Below, piece by piece: positions 27,260-35,740 of a DNA stretch of 64,000 nt; within the stretch, counting starts at the first letter, position 1, and every line of letters starts with the position of its first letter. The notes below the pieces were generated by a model. It saw only the letters and a program-made list of their open reading frames with translations. It was not told where the DNA came from and made no database searches. Location of the stretch: positions 124,001 to 188,000 of the forward strand of contig CAVVYJ010000001.1 in the NCBI GenBank assembly GCA_963752495.1, given 5' to 3'. The DNA comes from CAVVYJ01 sp963752495 (GTDB taxonomy: Bacteria > Pseudomonadota > Gammaproteobacteria > Burkholderiales > Methylophilaceae). A program made the position numbers and the translations under genes.

Positions 27260-27730
27260 ATGACCGATACAACCAATACCAGCATGGATATTCACGAAAT
27301 TCTGGACAATCTCCCACATCGATATCCTTTTGTGTTGATTGACCGCGTCATTTCGATGGAAGTGGGTAAGGAAATTACCGCATTAAAAAATGTTACGGTG
27401 AATGAACCGTTTTTCCCTGGCCACTTCCCTTACCATCCAGTGATGCCAGGCGTGTTGATTGTAGAGGCTATGGCACAAGCTGCGGCAGTATTATCATTCA
27501 AAACGATGGGTTCTAAGCCGAGCGAGGATTCTGTTTATTATTTTGCCGGCATCGACAGTGCGCGTTTTAAAAAACCAGTTTCGCCTGGTGATCAAATTAT
27601 CCTTAATGTGAAAATCGAGCGCATTTTAAAAGGTATTTGGAAATATATTGGCGTTGCTACTGTAGATGGAGAAATTGTGGCAGAGGCAAGCATGATGTGT
27701 ATTTTAAAAGCTATTGATCATAATAAATAG
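27260..27730 (+). CDS. fabZ: 3-hydroxyacyl-[acyl-carrier-protein] dehydratase FabZ
   Basis: Hot-dog-fold dehydratase of fatty acid elongation that also balances lipid A precursor use. It has 156 residues with LPHRYPFVLIDRV and the active-site segment FFPGHFPYHPVMPGVLIVEA (catalytic His and Glu). The location between lpxD and lpxA is standard. Confidence 0.96.
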   Translation: MTDTTNTSMDIHEILDNLPHRYPFVLIDRVISMEVGKEITALKNVTVNEPFFPGHFPYHPVMPGVLIVEAMAQAAAVLSFKTMGSKPSEDSVYYFAGIDSARFKKPVSPGDQIILNVKIERILKGIWKYIGVATVDGEIVAEASMMCILKAIDHNK

Positions 27731-27775
27731 TTTATAATCAATATAATAATAAATTAACTTAAAGTTAAATATCAT

Positions 27776-28555
27776 ATGAATAGTAAGATTCATGCCACCG
27801 CGATAGTCGACCCAAAGGCAGAAATTGATAGTAGCGTAGAAATTGGCGCATACACGATTGTAGGAGCGGGGGTTAAGGTTGGCGCAAACACACGTATTGG
27901 TAGCCATGTGGTTTTAAAAGGCCCAACAACGATAGGCAAAAATAATCAGATTTTTCAGTACGCATCGTTGGGTGAACAGCCGCAAGATAAAAAATATAAA
28001 GATGAGCCGACAGAGCTCGTCATTGGTGACAACAATACCATCCGTGAATTTTGCACATTCAATCGCGGAACGGTGCAGGATAAGGGTGTCACGACCATTG
28101 GTAACGATAACTGGATTATGGCGTATGTGCATATTGCGCACGATTGCACCATTGGCAACAATACTATTTTTGCCAACAATTCATCGCTTGCCGGCCATGT
28201 AGATATTCACGATTATGCAATTCTTGGTGGATTTACCTTGATTCACCAGTTCTGCAAGGTGGGTGCGCATGTCATCACCGCAGTAGGTTCAGTTGTTTTT
28301 AAAGATATTCCGCCTTATGTCACAGCCGCGGGTTACGATGCCAAACCGCACGGAATCAACGCAGAAGGCCTTAAAAGACGTGGCTTTACGGCAGATGAAC
28401 TTACGCAGATTAAACGGGCCTACAAGGCACTTTACCGCAACGGGCTTACATTAGAAGAAGCCAAGGCGGAACTGGTGACGATGCAGGCCAAATGTGACAA
28501 AATCAAATTATTATCAGAGTTTTTGAACGTATCTGATCGCGGCATTATCCGCTAA
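27776..28555 (+). CDS. lpxA: UDP-N-acetylglucosamine acyltransferase
   Basis: First enzyme of lipid A synthesis. It has 259 residues, with a left-handed beta-helix over the first about 190 and a helical C-terminal domain (GFTADELTQIKRAYKALYR). The catalytic His lies in YVHIAHDCTIGNN. The 45 bases upstream are almost entirely A/T and contain no Shine-Dalgarno. Confidence 0.96.
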   Translation: MNSKIHATAIVDPKAEIDSSVEIGAYTIVGAGVKVGANTRIGSHVVLKGPTTIGKNNQIFQYASLGEQPQDKKYKDEPTELVIGDNNTIREFCTFNRGTVQDKGVTTIGNDNWIMAYVHIAHDCTIGNNTIFANNSSLAGHVDIHDYAILGGFTLIHQFCKVGAHVITAVGSVVFKDIPPYVTAAGYDAKPHGINAEGLKRRGFTADELTQIKRAYKALYRNGLTLEEAKAELVTMQAKCDKIKLLSEFLNVSDRGIIR

Positions 28556-28565
28556 TTAAGAAAGT

Positions 28566-29703
28566 ATGCCGAAAATAGCAATTGTGGCTGGCGAAGCCTC
28601 GGGGGACTTGCTGGGAGCTCATTTAATTTCCGCGCTTAAAAAACAGCGTGGCGATTTGGAGTTTTTTGGCATTGCAGGCCCAAAAATGATGCGAGAGGGC
28701 GCAAAGTCATTGTTCCCGATAGAGTCACTCTCCGTACGCGGTTATGTGGAAGTACTGAAACACCTTTACGGCTTGCTAAAACTGCGTAAGCAATTGCTAA
28801 AGCAAATTCTAAAAGAGAACCCTGATGTATTTATCGGCGTAGATGCGCCGGATTTTAATTTCTGGCTAGAGCGTAAACTCAAAAAAGCCGGGATTCCCAC
28901 CATTCATTATGTCAGCCCGTCCATCTGGGCATGGCGGCGCGGGCGCATTGGTAAAATCAAGCGCGCTGTCACACACATGCTGGCATTGTTTCCAATGGAG
29001 CCTGCTTTGTATGAGGCAGCTCATATTCCTGTTACTTTTGTCGGGCACCCGCTGGCGGATGAAATTCCGCTCAAGCCTAATAAAAAAGGCGCGCGCGAAA
29101 CGCTTAAACTAAAACAGAGTGATTTTGTGGTGGCGATGTTGCCTGGCAGTCGCCAATCAGAAGTCGAGCAACACGCTGATTTATTTGTAAAAACCGCACG
29201 CCTTATCGGCGAAGAACATGCCAATGCAATTTTTTTGGTGCCGCTTATCACGCGAAAAACGCGAACCATGTTTGAGGCTGCTTTATACAAAGACCTCAAA
29301 GATATCCCAAATGTGCAGATTCTGTTTGGTCATGCGCACGATGCAATGGAGGCGGCCGATATGGTGATTGTGGCATCGGGTACAGCTACGCTGGAGGCCG
29401 CGCTACTTGAAGCGCCCGATGATTATTACTTATCGTATGCCTGCTATTAGCTGGCAGATATTAAAACGCATGAATTATCTGCCTTATGTCGGTTTGCCCA
29501 ACGTGCTGGCGGGTAAGTTTTTGGTGCCTGAGCTGCTGCAAAAAGACGCCACACCGGAAAAAATCGCCGATACCGTGACCAAGCTGGTGAACGATCAGGA
29601 AAATCTCAAAAGTGCTCAAGCAGGAGTTTAGCGATATTCACACTTCGCTCAAACAGAATGCGGCCAAAAAAGCGGCAGAAGTCTGTACTCTCGTACATCA
29701 AAT
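28566..29703 (+). CDS. lpxB: Lipid-A-disaccharide synthase, frameshifted (about 29409 and 29611)
   Basis: GT19 glycosyltransferase joining UDP-diacylglucosamine and lipid X. The N-terminal 280 residues are intact (AGEASGDLLGAHL, YVSPSIWAWRRGR, LPGSRQSEVE). Removing one G near 29409 restores ALLKRPMIITYRM. Removing one A from the AAAA run at 29608-29611 restores NLKVLKQEF. The current frame then runs without a stop into rnhB. The natural stop is probably TGA at 29703-29705, overlapping the rnhB ATG in a different frame, which implies one more indel. LpxB is normally essential when LPS is made, so sequence error is the simplest view. Confidence 0.88.
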
Positions 29704-30376
29704 GAGCTATTTAATCTGCGGTGTGGATGAAGCAGGGCGCGGCCCGCTGGCAGGCAGCGTTTATGCGGCTGCGGTGATATTAGATGACGAATAATCCGAT
29801 TGAAGGTTTGGCGGATTCTAAAAAACTCTCTGAAAAAAAGCGCGATTTTTTAAGTGTTGAAATCAAACAAAAAGCGTTGGCGTGGGGCATTGCTAGTTGT
29901 ACATGCCCAAGAGATTGACGAAATCAACATTCTGCAAGCGAGTTTATTGGCGATGAAACGCGCCATAGAGGCCATGCAGGCGCAGTTTAACGTGGTTCCA
30001 GCATTTGGTTCAGGTAGATGGCAACAAAACGCCTAAAATCAGCTTGCCGTGCGAGGCGATTGTGAAGGGCGATAGCAAAGTGCAAGCCATTTCTGCCGCG
30101 TCTATTCTGGCAAAAGTCGCGCGTGATGCAGAGCTGTATGAGCTGGATAAACAATATCCACAATACGGTTTTGCCAAACATAAAGGTTACCCAAGCCCCG
30201 CGCACCTATTGGCTTTGCAGGCACATGGCATTTGCCCGCAACATCGATTGAGTTATGCGCCTGTTAAGGCTTTGGTAGCAAAGTTACAAAGTAATAACCA
30301 CACATTGGTTTACGAAGTGGGGGTTCATTTTATTTGTTACAGCCACTGCTTTTATTCAATTCCAGCTTGTCGCTAG
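29702..30376 (+). pseudogene. rnhB: Ribonuclease HII, three frameshifts, native 3' end lost
   Basis: RNase HII removes ribonucleotides from DNA. The start MSYLICGVDEAGRGPLAGSV carries the first catalytic Asp-Glu pair. Deleting one base near 29789, near 29895 and near 30004 joins ILDD-NNPIEGLADSKKL, WGIA-VVHAQEIDEIN and P-A-LVQVDGNKTPK into one RNase HII. SAASILAKVARD and the GYPSPAHL region follow. After PQHRLSYAPVKAL the frame runs into an unrelated tail ending at 30376, so the true stop is missing. Three +1 changes in about 220 bases suggest poor sequence here. Confidence 0.85.
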
Positions 30377-30833
30377 ATCGATTAATTTGGATCATCACTC
30401 ATTTCCATTGATCATACCAAACTCAAATATACAGTCACCAATTTTAAGCTACTCATGGCATCACTACGTTGAGAGTTATAGTCTCATTAACTTTCAACAT
30501 GGTAAATAGGATATCCAGAGTCAGTTTGATTCTCGTGTTTAATATCCACGTCTAGCAATTAATACCCCAATATCCACTGGTGCATTACCATACTAATTAC
30601 AGGTCCAGGACCACCTTTATTGCTAGTCGAGAACTTTATCTGTATCTGTAACAATTCCATGCAACTTTACCTCATTCCTTCATCATTTGGATTTGGAATT
30701 TCTTCAGCATGTGAGTAGATAAAATAGGAATGCCAGAAGCAGAAGAAAAATATTTATTCATCAAGTTTATTAAGTATTTAATTTGCAACATATTACAGTG
30801 ATAATAATTTCACCAAATTTTATAACAGTGACA
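30300..30833. other. Gene-free AT-rich, CpG-poor segment of unknown origin
   Basis: About 530 bases with no reading frame worth annotating on either strand. Hand counts of two lines give 35% GC, and the last 100 bases are lower still. I count about six CpG between 30361 and 30833, far fewer than in neighbouring genes. There are no terminator hairpins, promoters or repeats that I can recognise. It begins where rnhB loses its normal end and stops exactly at the stop codon of the next gene. It may be a foreign, chimeric or low-quality insert. Confidence 0.6.
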
Positions 30834-31544
30834 TTAGACCAACAATAAAAACACCGTCGGTTTTTTATTTAAATCTGGCAACGCGCTTTGTTTCCATTCG
30901 CTAATGCGTTTTGTCGTAATCAGTTCATCTTGCAAACTGACATGGCAGGCAATACACAAGCGGGTGTTGGCGTTGCAGGTGCTTAAAATCGCTTCCAGCA
31001 TTTGCATGTTGCGGTAGGGCGTTTCGATAAAAATTTGCGTCTCGTTATGGGTTTGCGCGCGTTTTTCGATTTCTTTAAGCTTTGTAGCACGCGCGGCTTT
31101 ATCTACCGGCAAATAGCCGAGAAAAGCAAAACTCTGCCCGTTAAGGCCAGAGGCCATGAGCGCCATTAAAATCGCGCTAGGGCCCACCAGCGGCGCGACA
31201 TGGATGCCTTTTTGATGTGCCAGCGCCACCAATTTCGCGCCAGGGTCTGCCACCGCAGGGCAACCTGCCTCGCTCATTAGCCCGACATCGTGCCCAGCCA
31301 GCAACGGTTTAAGTAAATCGGGCAGGGTTTTGTCATCGGTATGTTCGTTAAGCACATTTAATTGCAGCTCACGAATAGGTTTGAGCGGTTTGATAAGGCT
31401 TAAAAACTGGCGGGCGGATTTTTCATTCTCCACCACAAAATGCTCCAGCTTTTGCGTAATCGCCACCACATTGGGCGGCAATACCGCGTGGATATTGTCG
31501 TCGCCAAGTGTGACGGGGATAAGGTAGAGGGTGCCTTTAGTCAT
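30834..31544 (-). CDS. SAM-dependent methyltransferase of the tetrapyrrole methylase/RsmI family
   Basis: A 236-residue TP-methylase-fold enzyme, related to RsmI, which 2'-O-methylates C1402 of 16S rRNA. It starts MTKGTLYLIPVTLGDD, with LMSEAGCPAVADPGAKLV and PLVGPSAILMALMASG for SAM binding and IFIETPYRN near the C-terminus. It is shorter than E. coli RsmI and belongs to the divergent short group, so target and gene name are uncertain. Its stop lies at the edge of the odd 30.3-30.8 kb segment. Confidence 0.85.
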   Translation of the reverse strand: MTKGTLYLIPVTLGDDNIHAVLPPNVVAITQKLEHFVVENEKSARQFLSLIKPLKPIRELQLNVLNEHTDDKTLPDLLKPLLAGHDVGLMSEAGCPAVADPGAKLVALAHQKGIHVAPLVGPSAILMALMASGLNGQSFAFLGYLPVDKAARATKLKEIEKRAQTHNETQIFIETPYRNMQMLEAILSTCNANTRLCIACHVSLQDELITTKRISEWKQSALPDLNKKPTVFLLLV

Positions 31545-31570
31545 TCTGGCATTTTAGCGCATAATGCGGT

Positions 31571-31691
31571 AAACCTAGCGAGAATGGGCAGATGCTAGGC
31601 GCAAGGCGCGCAGAGACTGAGACATACCTTAAGCGGTAGGCGAGGGAACGAGCACCGCGCAACGCCGCAGATGCCCGTTCGTAGCAGGTTT
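31571..31691. repeat. About 120-bp GC-rich intergenic palindrome
   Basis: The ends form an imperfect inverted repeat: AAACCT and GAATGGGCA on the left face TGCCCGTTC and AGGTTT on the right. The middle is rich in GCGC and again partly self-complementary. It lies between two minus-strand genes and would fold into a long hairpin. Its shape resembles a dispersed intergenic repeat, but I see only one copy in this window. Confidence 0.55.
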
Positions 31692-33139
31692 AATATTTAA
31701 CGACGGCTCTGTAAGTGAGTGTGGTGCTGCCTTCTGCCGGAATATCAATCTTCCACACCGCTAAATGACTATTGGCTTTAGTGTGTGCAGCGCTTTCTGA
31801 AATAATCTTCCAGTCGCCGCCAATCGGTTCTTGCACGGTAACAGTCACTTTCTCTTTTTTCGCGTTTTTAAGGGTTAACTCATAAGCGCTTTCATACGCG
31901 CTATGGCCTTTTTGCGGGTTAGGCAGCAATTTAAAATCCGTCTGTTTTTTATCAGCCGTCACATCAAACGCATCGCCCAGTTTTAAGCGCACAGCCTCGT
32001 TTTTAGGCGTGTGGTCAATGTTATCTTCACCCACAAATTGCGCGTTGCCTTTGCTATCTTTTTTATACACACGCAGCACGCCTTTTGGCAACGGCATGCC
32101 CAGTTTGCTCGCTTCTTTGTTCTCAAACTCAACAAATACGCCCACTTTCATTTTAGTGCCAATCTCGCCATACTGGCCTGTGTAATAGTAATCTGCGCCT
32201 TTGAGCACCAACTCTTTACGCGCAGGCACGCCGCTGGCGGATAAGTAGCGCAACTTGCTTGGTCTGGTTTTCCATAATGTTAGTCGGGCGGTCGAGCGTG
32301 TATAAATGATATTCCAGCAGACCTTCTTCTTGCATTGGCGCGGCGGCATCGGCGGCCATGCTTTCCATACGCATCGCCTTAACCATCGGCGCCATGTTGC
32401 GTTGCACGCGGTTTACGTCGCCTGCCACCAGCTGTAACTTGGCATTTTTGTAACTGGCGCCACTGGTATTGGTGAGCGTCACCCAGCCGGATAGATCCAG
32501 CTTGTCTTCTTTATCATTCAATTCAGCCACGTAATCGGCTTTCCAACCCAAGCCGCCCGTAAGGTAGCTCAATTCCACGGTTTGGTCTTGCGCGCCTTTA
32601 TTGTTGATTTGCGTGATTAAGGTCGGGCGGTCGCGCAGGTTGGCAGGTAAATCTGCATATTCAATGCGGCCGGGGATGCCCGTCACAATACGGTTGCCCA
32701 TTTTGAGCACCACGCCGTTGTTGGTGGATAGCACGGTCGCTTGTTCGGAGGTTTCAGCTCCGGTAGCCGGATTGGTTTTGACGATAGTGACAGTTTTACC
32801 TACATATTTTTCCAGTAATTTTTCTGGCGTAAGTAAATCAAAATCAAAATTTTGCTCTAAAAGTGAAAGGCTACCGGGCGCATTAATACTGCGTAACAGG
32901 GCAGTTTCAGGACGAATTTGCGCGCTCACATCGCGCATTGCCAGTGCGTTTAAACCGCTTTTAAGTTTAACCTTACGTGTATCTTTTACCAGCGCTAAGT
33001 CTTGATTGTAAATGGTCACTGCAACGCTTTGCTGGTCATTCTGCGTGCTTCGAGATTCTTCCAGACTGTCATCCATTGCAATTGCTCCCATTGATATCAT
33101 TGAACTTGCGGCTAGCACCACAGCGCGGCGTTTAAACAT
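31690..33139 (-). CDS. DUF4139 domain protein, exported, frameshifted near 32243
   Basis: Probable periplasmic or surface protein of unknown function. It begins with a signal peptide (MFKRRAVVLAASSMISMGAIA), followed by a beta-rich DUF4139-type domain containing LTGGLGWKADYVAEL. The frame breaks after NQTKQVALL. Deleting one base in CTTATCC (minus strand, about 32243) joins it to SASGVPARKELVLKG and a further 190 residues ending LTYRAVVKY, about 480 residues in all. Its 3' end touches the palindromic repeat. The split is probably a sequence error. Confidence 0.82.
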
Positions 33140-33221
33140 CTGAACATCTCCAAAGTTAGGTTAAATGGTAGAAGGTAAAACGGCTGCAGCAACTTTGCGT
33201 TGACGCGCTTAGTGATGATAT

Positions 33222-33803
33222 TTAAATGACGTTAACGCCTTCATTTTTTAGCATACTTATGAGCTTGATGAGAGGCAATCCGATTAACGCATTAGGGTCT
33301 TCGCCCAGCATGCGCTCAATTAGCGCAACGCCTAAACCTTCCGATTTTGCGCTTCCCGCGCAATGATAAGGCTGCTCTTTGGTTAAGTAGTTTTCGATTT
33401 CTTCGTCGGTGAGTTGCCTGAATTTAACCAGATAAGGCACAATCTGTGCCTGCATGTTTTCTGTTGCCGCATTGTATAAGCAAAGCGCGCTATAGAATGT
33501 CACCTCTCGGCCACGCATTTTTTTGAGCTGCTTAACTGCGTTTTTGTGATTTCCCGGCTTACCCAATTGTTCGCCATCCAGCGTCGCAACTTGATCACAG
33601 CCTATTACTAAAGCGTGGGAATATTCTTCAGCGATTTTTTTTGCCTTTTCTTGTGCAAGCCGTAACGCAGTCTCATGCGGTTTTTCGTCTGCAAATGCGG
33701 ATTCATCCAATTTTGGCGATACGCAGCTAAATGGGATTTGCAGTTTTTGTAGCAACTCGCGGCGATAAACAGAAGAGGAAGCAAGAATAAGGGTTTGTTT
33801 CAT
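33222..33803 (-). CDS. Maf-like nucleoside triphosphate pyrophosphatase (YceF type)
   Basis: Hydrolyses modified or non-canonical nucleotides (7-methyl-GTP in E. coli YceF). It has 193 residues with the Maf signature LILASSSVYRRELLQ at the N-terminus and VIGCDQVATLDG with the catalytic Asp. SKSEGLGVALIE near the end corresponds to the conserved C-terminal loop. In many proteobacteria it adjoins yceD-rpmF-plsX; here the carboxylase genes lie between them. Confidence 0.9.
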   Translation of the reverse strand: MKQTLILASSSVYRRELLQKLQIPFSCVSPKLDESAFADEKPHETALRLAQEKAKKIAEEYSHALVIGCDQVATLDGEQLGKPGNHKNAVKQLKKMRGREVTFYSALCLYNAATENMQAQIVPYLVKFRQLTDEEIENYLTKEQPYHCAGSAKSEGLGVALIERMLGEDPNALIGLPLIKLISMLKNEGVNVI

Positions 33804-33832
33804 GTGCGTTAGTCTATATTTGCGGCCTAAAT

Positions 33833-33861
33833 AATAAAGCCGACATGATGTCGGCTTTATT
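33833..33861 (-). terminator. Rho-independent terminator after pycB
   Basis: An 11-bp stem, AATAAAGCCGA with TCGGCTTTATT, has a seven-base loop. On the minus strand it is followed by a T-rich tail, ending the carboxylase operon before maf. Confidence 0.75.
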
Positions 33862-33871
33862 TACGTAATTG

Positions 33872-35725
33872 TTATTCTGGTTGAATTTCAAGTAACGATT
33901 CATCCGGTGTCACGTTATCGCCTTTGTTTACGTGCACGGCCACCACTGTTCCGGTTGTAGCGGATTGAATTTCGTTTTCCATTTTCATCGCTTCAATCAC
34001 TAGAACGCCATCACCCGCACTCACTTTGTCGCCGATTTTTACTTTAACCGCAACAATAGTGCCTGGCATGGCGGTTGTCACACAGCCAGCATGATGCGGG
34101 CGTGGGCGACCACTAGCGCCTTTGCCAGCATCTTTCTTTTTATTGCCACCTTTACCATTCGAGCCGCCACCAGAAACTTCAATTTCACTTAAAGTTTCTA
34201 CCACCACCTCTTCAGCGACACCATCTACTGAGACATAGAAAGGACGCTTTTCCTCACCCGCATGGCCGGAGCCAGTAAGCTTGATATGGAAGGTTTCGCC
34301 GTGCAATGTAACGTTAAACTCGCTTGGCGCATAGCGTGAAGCGCCTGTATTAGCAGCATCTTTGGTTAACAATGCTTCAGGTTTTAGCGAGCCTGCATTG
34401 CGTTCTTGCAAGAAAGTTTTGCCAATATCAGGAAACATCGCATAGGTCAGCACGTCTTCTTCGGATTGCGCAATACGATCAACCTCAGCCTGCAACTTGC
34501 TCATCTCGGGGTCAAGCAGATCAGCAGGGCGGCAAGTGATTGGCTGCGCATCGCCAATCGCCAGTTTTTGCACGTCTGGATTTACCGGACTGATGGATTT
34601 ACCATACTGACCCAAGAAATAGTTTTTAACCTCATTGGTGATGGTTTTATAGCGCGCACCTGTCATGACGTTCAATACCGCTTGCGTACCTACGATTTGT
34701 GAAGTTGGCGTAACAAGCGGCGGGTAGCCTAAATCTTGACGAACGCGCGGAATCTCGCTCAATACCGCATCCATTTTATCTAGTGCGCCTTGCTCTTTAA
34801 GTTGGTTGCTTAAGTTAGAAATCATGCCGCCTGGCACTTGATTTACAAGCACACGTGTATCCACGCCTGTAAACTCACTTTCGAATTGCCAGTATTTTTT
34901 ACGCACCTCACGGAAATAAGCGCTCACCTCTTGTACTGCACCAATATCTAACCCAGTGTCATATTCTGTGCCTTTAAAGGCGGCGATAATGCTTTCAGTG
35001 GTGGCATGACTTGCACCTTCAGAGAAAGAAGAGTTACAAGTATCGATAATGGTTGCGCCATTTTCAACGCCGCGAAGTAGGTTCAAGCTACCAAGTCCCG
35101 AAGTTGCATGTGTGTGGATGTTAATAGGGATACTCACCGCAGACTTAAGTGCTTTTACAAGTTCAGTGGTCATTTGCGGCGTTAGCAAACTTGCCATATC
35201 TTTAATTGCAAGCGTGTCGCAACCCATCGCTTCAATTTCTTTGGCTAAACCTACAAAATGTGCAACATCATGCATTGGGCTAGTGGTGTAGCTAATCGTG
35301 CCTTGCGCATGTTTTTTTGCTTTTTTAACAGCTTCAACCGAAGTTTTAATATTACGTAAGTCGTTCATCGCATCGAAAATGCGAAATATGTCCACCCCGT
35401 TATCGGCTGCTTTTTGCACAAAAGCTTTCACTACATCATCGGAATAATGACGATAGCCGAGCAGATTTTGCCCACGTAACAGCATTTGAATAGGCGTGTT
35501 TGGCAACGCTTTACGTAGCTTGGCAAGACGCTCCCAAGGGTCTTCTTTCAAAAAACGTACGCAAGCATCAAACGTGGCGCCGCCCCAAGCCTCAAGCGAC
35601 CAGAACCCGATAGAATCCAACTTTGCGCAAATCGGCAACATATCCTCGGTGCGCAAGCGCGTTGCGATCATGCATTGATGTCCGTCGCGTAAAACCAATT
35701 CTGTTACATGTATTTTTTTGCTCAT
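33872..35725 (-). CDS. pycB: Pyruvate carboxylase subunit B / oxaloacetate decarboxylase alpha-like protein
   Basis: Biotin-dependent carboxyltransferase of 617 residues. It has an N-terminal HMGL-like TIM barrel (ELVLRDGHQCMIATRLRTED, EAWGGATFDAC, FRIFDAMNDLRN) and a conserved carboxylase domain. A Gly/Lys-rich linker near 515-545 leads to a C-terminal biotinyl domain with the EAMKMENEI attachment lysine. With the biotin carboxylase gene upstream it should form a two-subunit pyruvate carboxylase supplying oxaloacetate. No beta or gamma decarboxylase subunit is present, so a sodium pump is unlikely. Confidence 0.88.
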   Translation of the reverse strand: MSKKIHVTELVLRDGHQCMIATRLRTEDMLPICAKLDSIGFWSLEAWGGATFDACVRFLKEDPWERLAKLRKALPNTPIQMLLRGQNLLGYRHYSDDVVKAFVQKAADNGVDIFRIFDAMNDLRNIKTSVEAVKKAKKHAQGTISYTTSPMHDVAHFVGLAKEIEAMGCDTLAIKDMASLLTPQMTTELVKALKSAVSIPINIHTHATSGLGSLNLLRGVENGATIIDTCNSSFSEGASHATTESIIAAFKGTEYDTGLDIGAVQEVSAYFREVRKKYWQFESEFTGVDTRVLVNQVPGGMISNLSNQLKEQGALDKMDAVLSEIPRVRQDLGYPPLVTPTSQIVGTQAVLNVMTGARYKTITNEVKNYFLGQYGKSISPVNPDVQKLAIGDAQPITCRPADLLDPEMSKLQAEVDRIAQSEEDVLTYAMFPDIGKTFLQERNAGSLKPEALLTKDAANTGASRYAPSEFNVTLHGETFHIKLTGSGHAGEEKRPFYVSVDGVAEEVVVETLSEIEVSGGGSNGKGGNKKKDAGKGASGRPRPHHAGCVTTAMPGTIVAVKVKIGDKVSAGDGVLVIEAMKMENEIQSATTGTVVAVHVNKGDNVTPDESLLEIQPE

Positions 35726-35740
35726 AATATTTACTCTGCT

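Noticed and set aside
29400..30376. Programmed frameshifting in lpxB/rnhB
   Set aside because: There are several unrelated sites with no slippery heptamer or downstream structure, and similar shifts occur in other genes.
33872..35725. Sodium-pumping oxaloacetate decarboxylase
   Set aside because: The alpha-like subunit is paired with a biotin carboxylase, and the membrane beta and gamma subunits are absent, so pyruvate carboxylase fits better.
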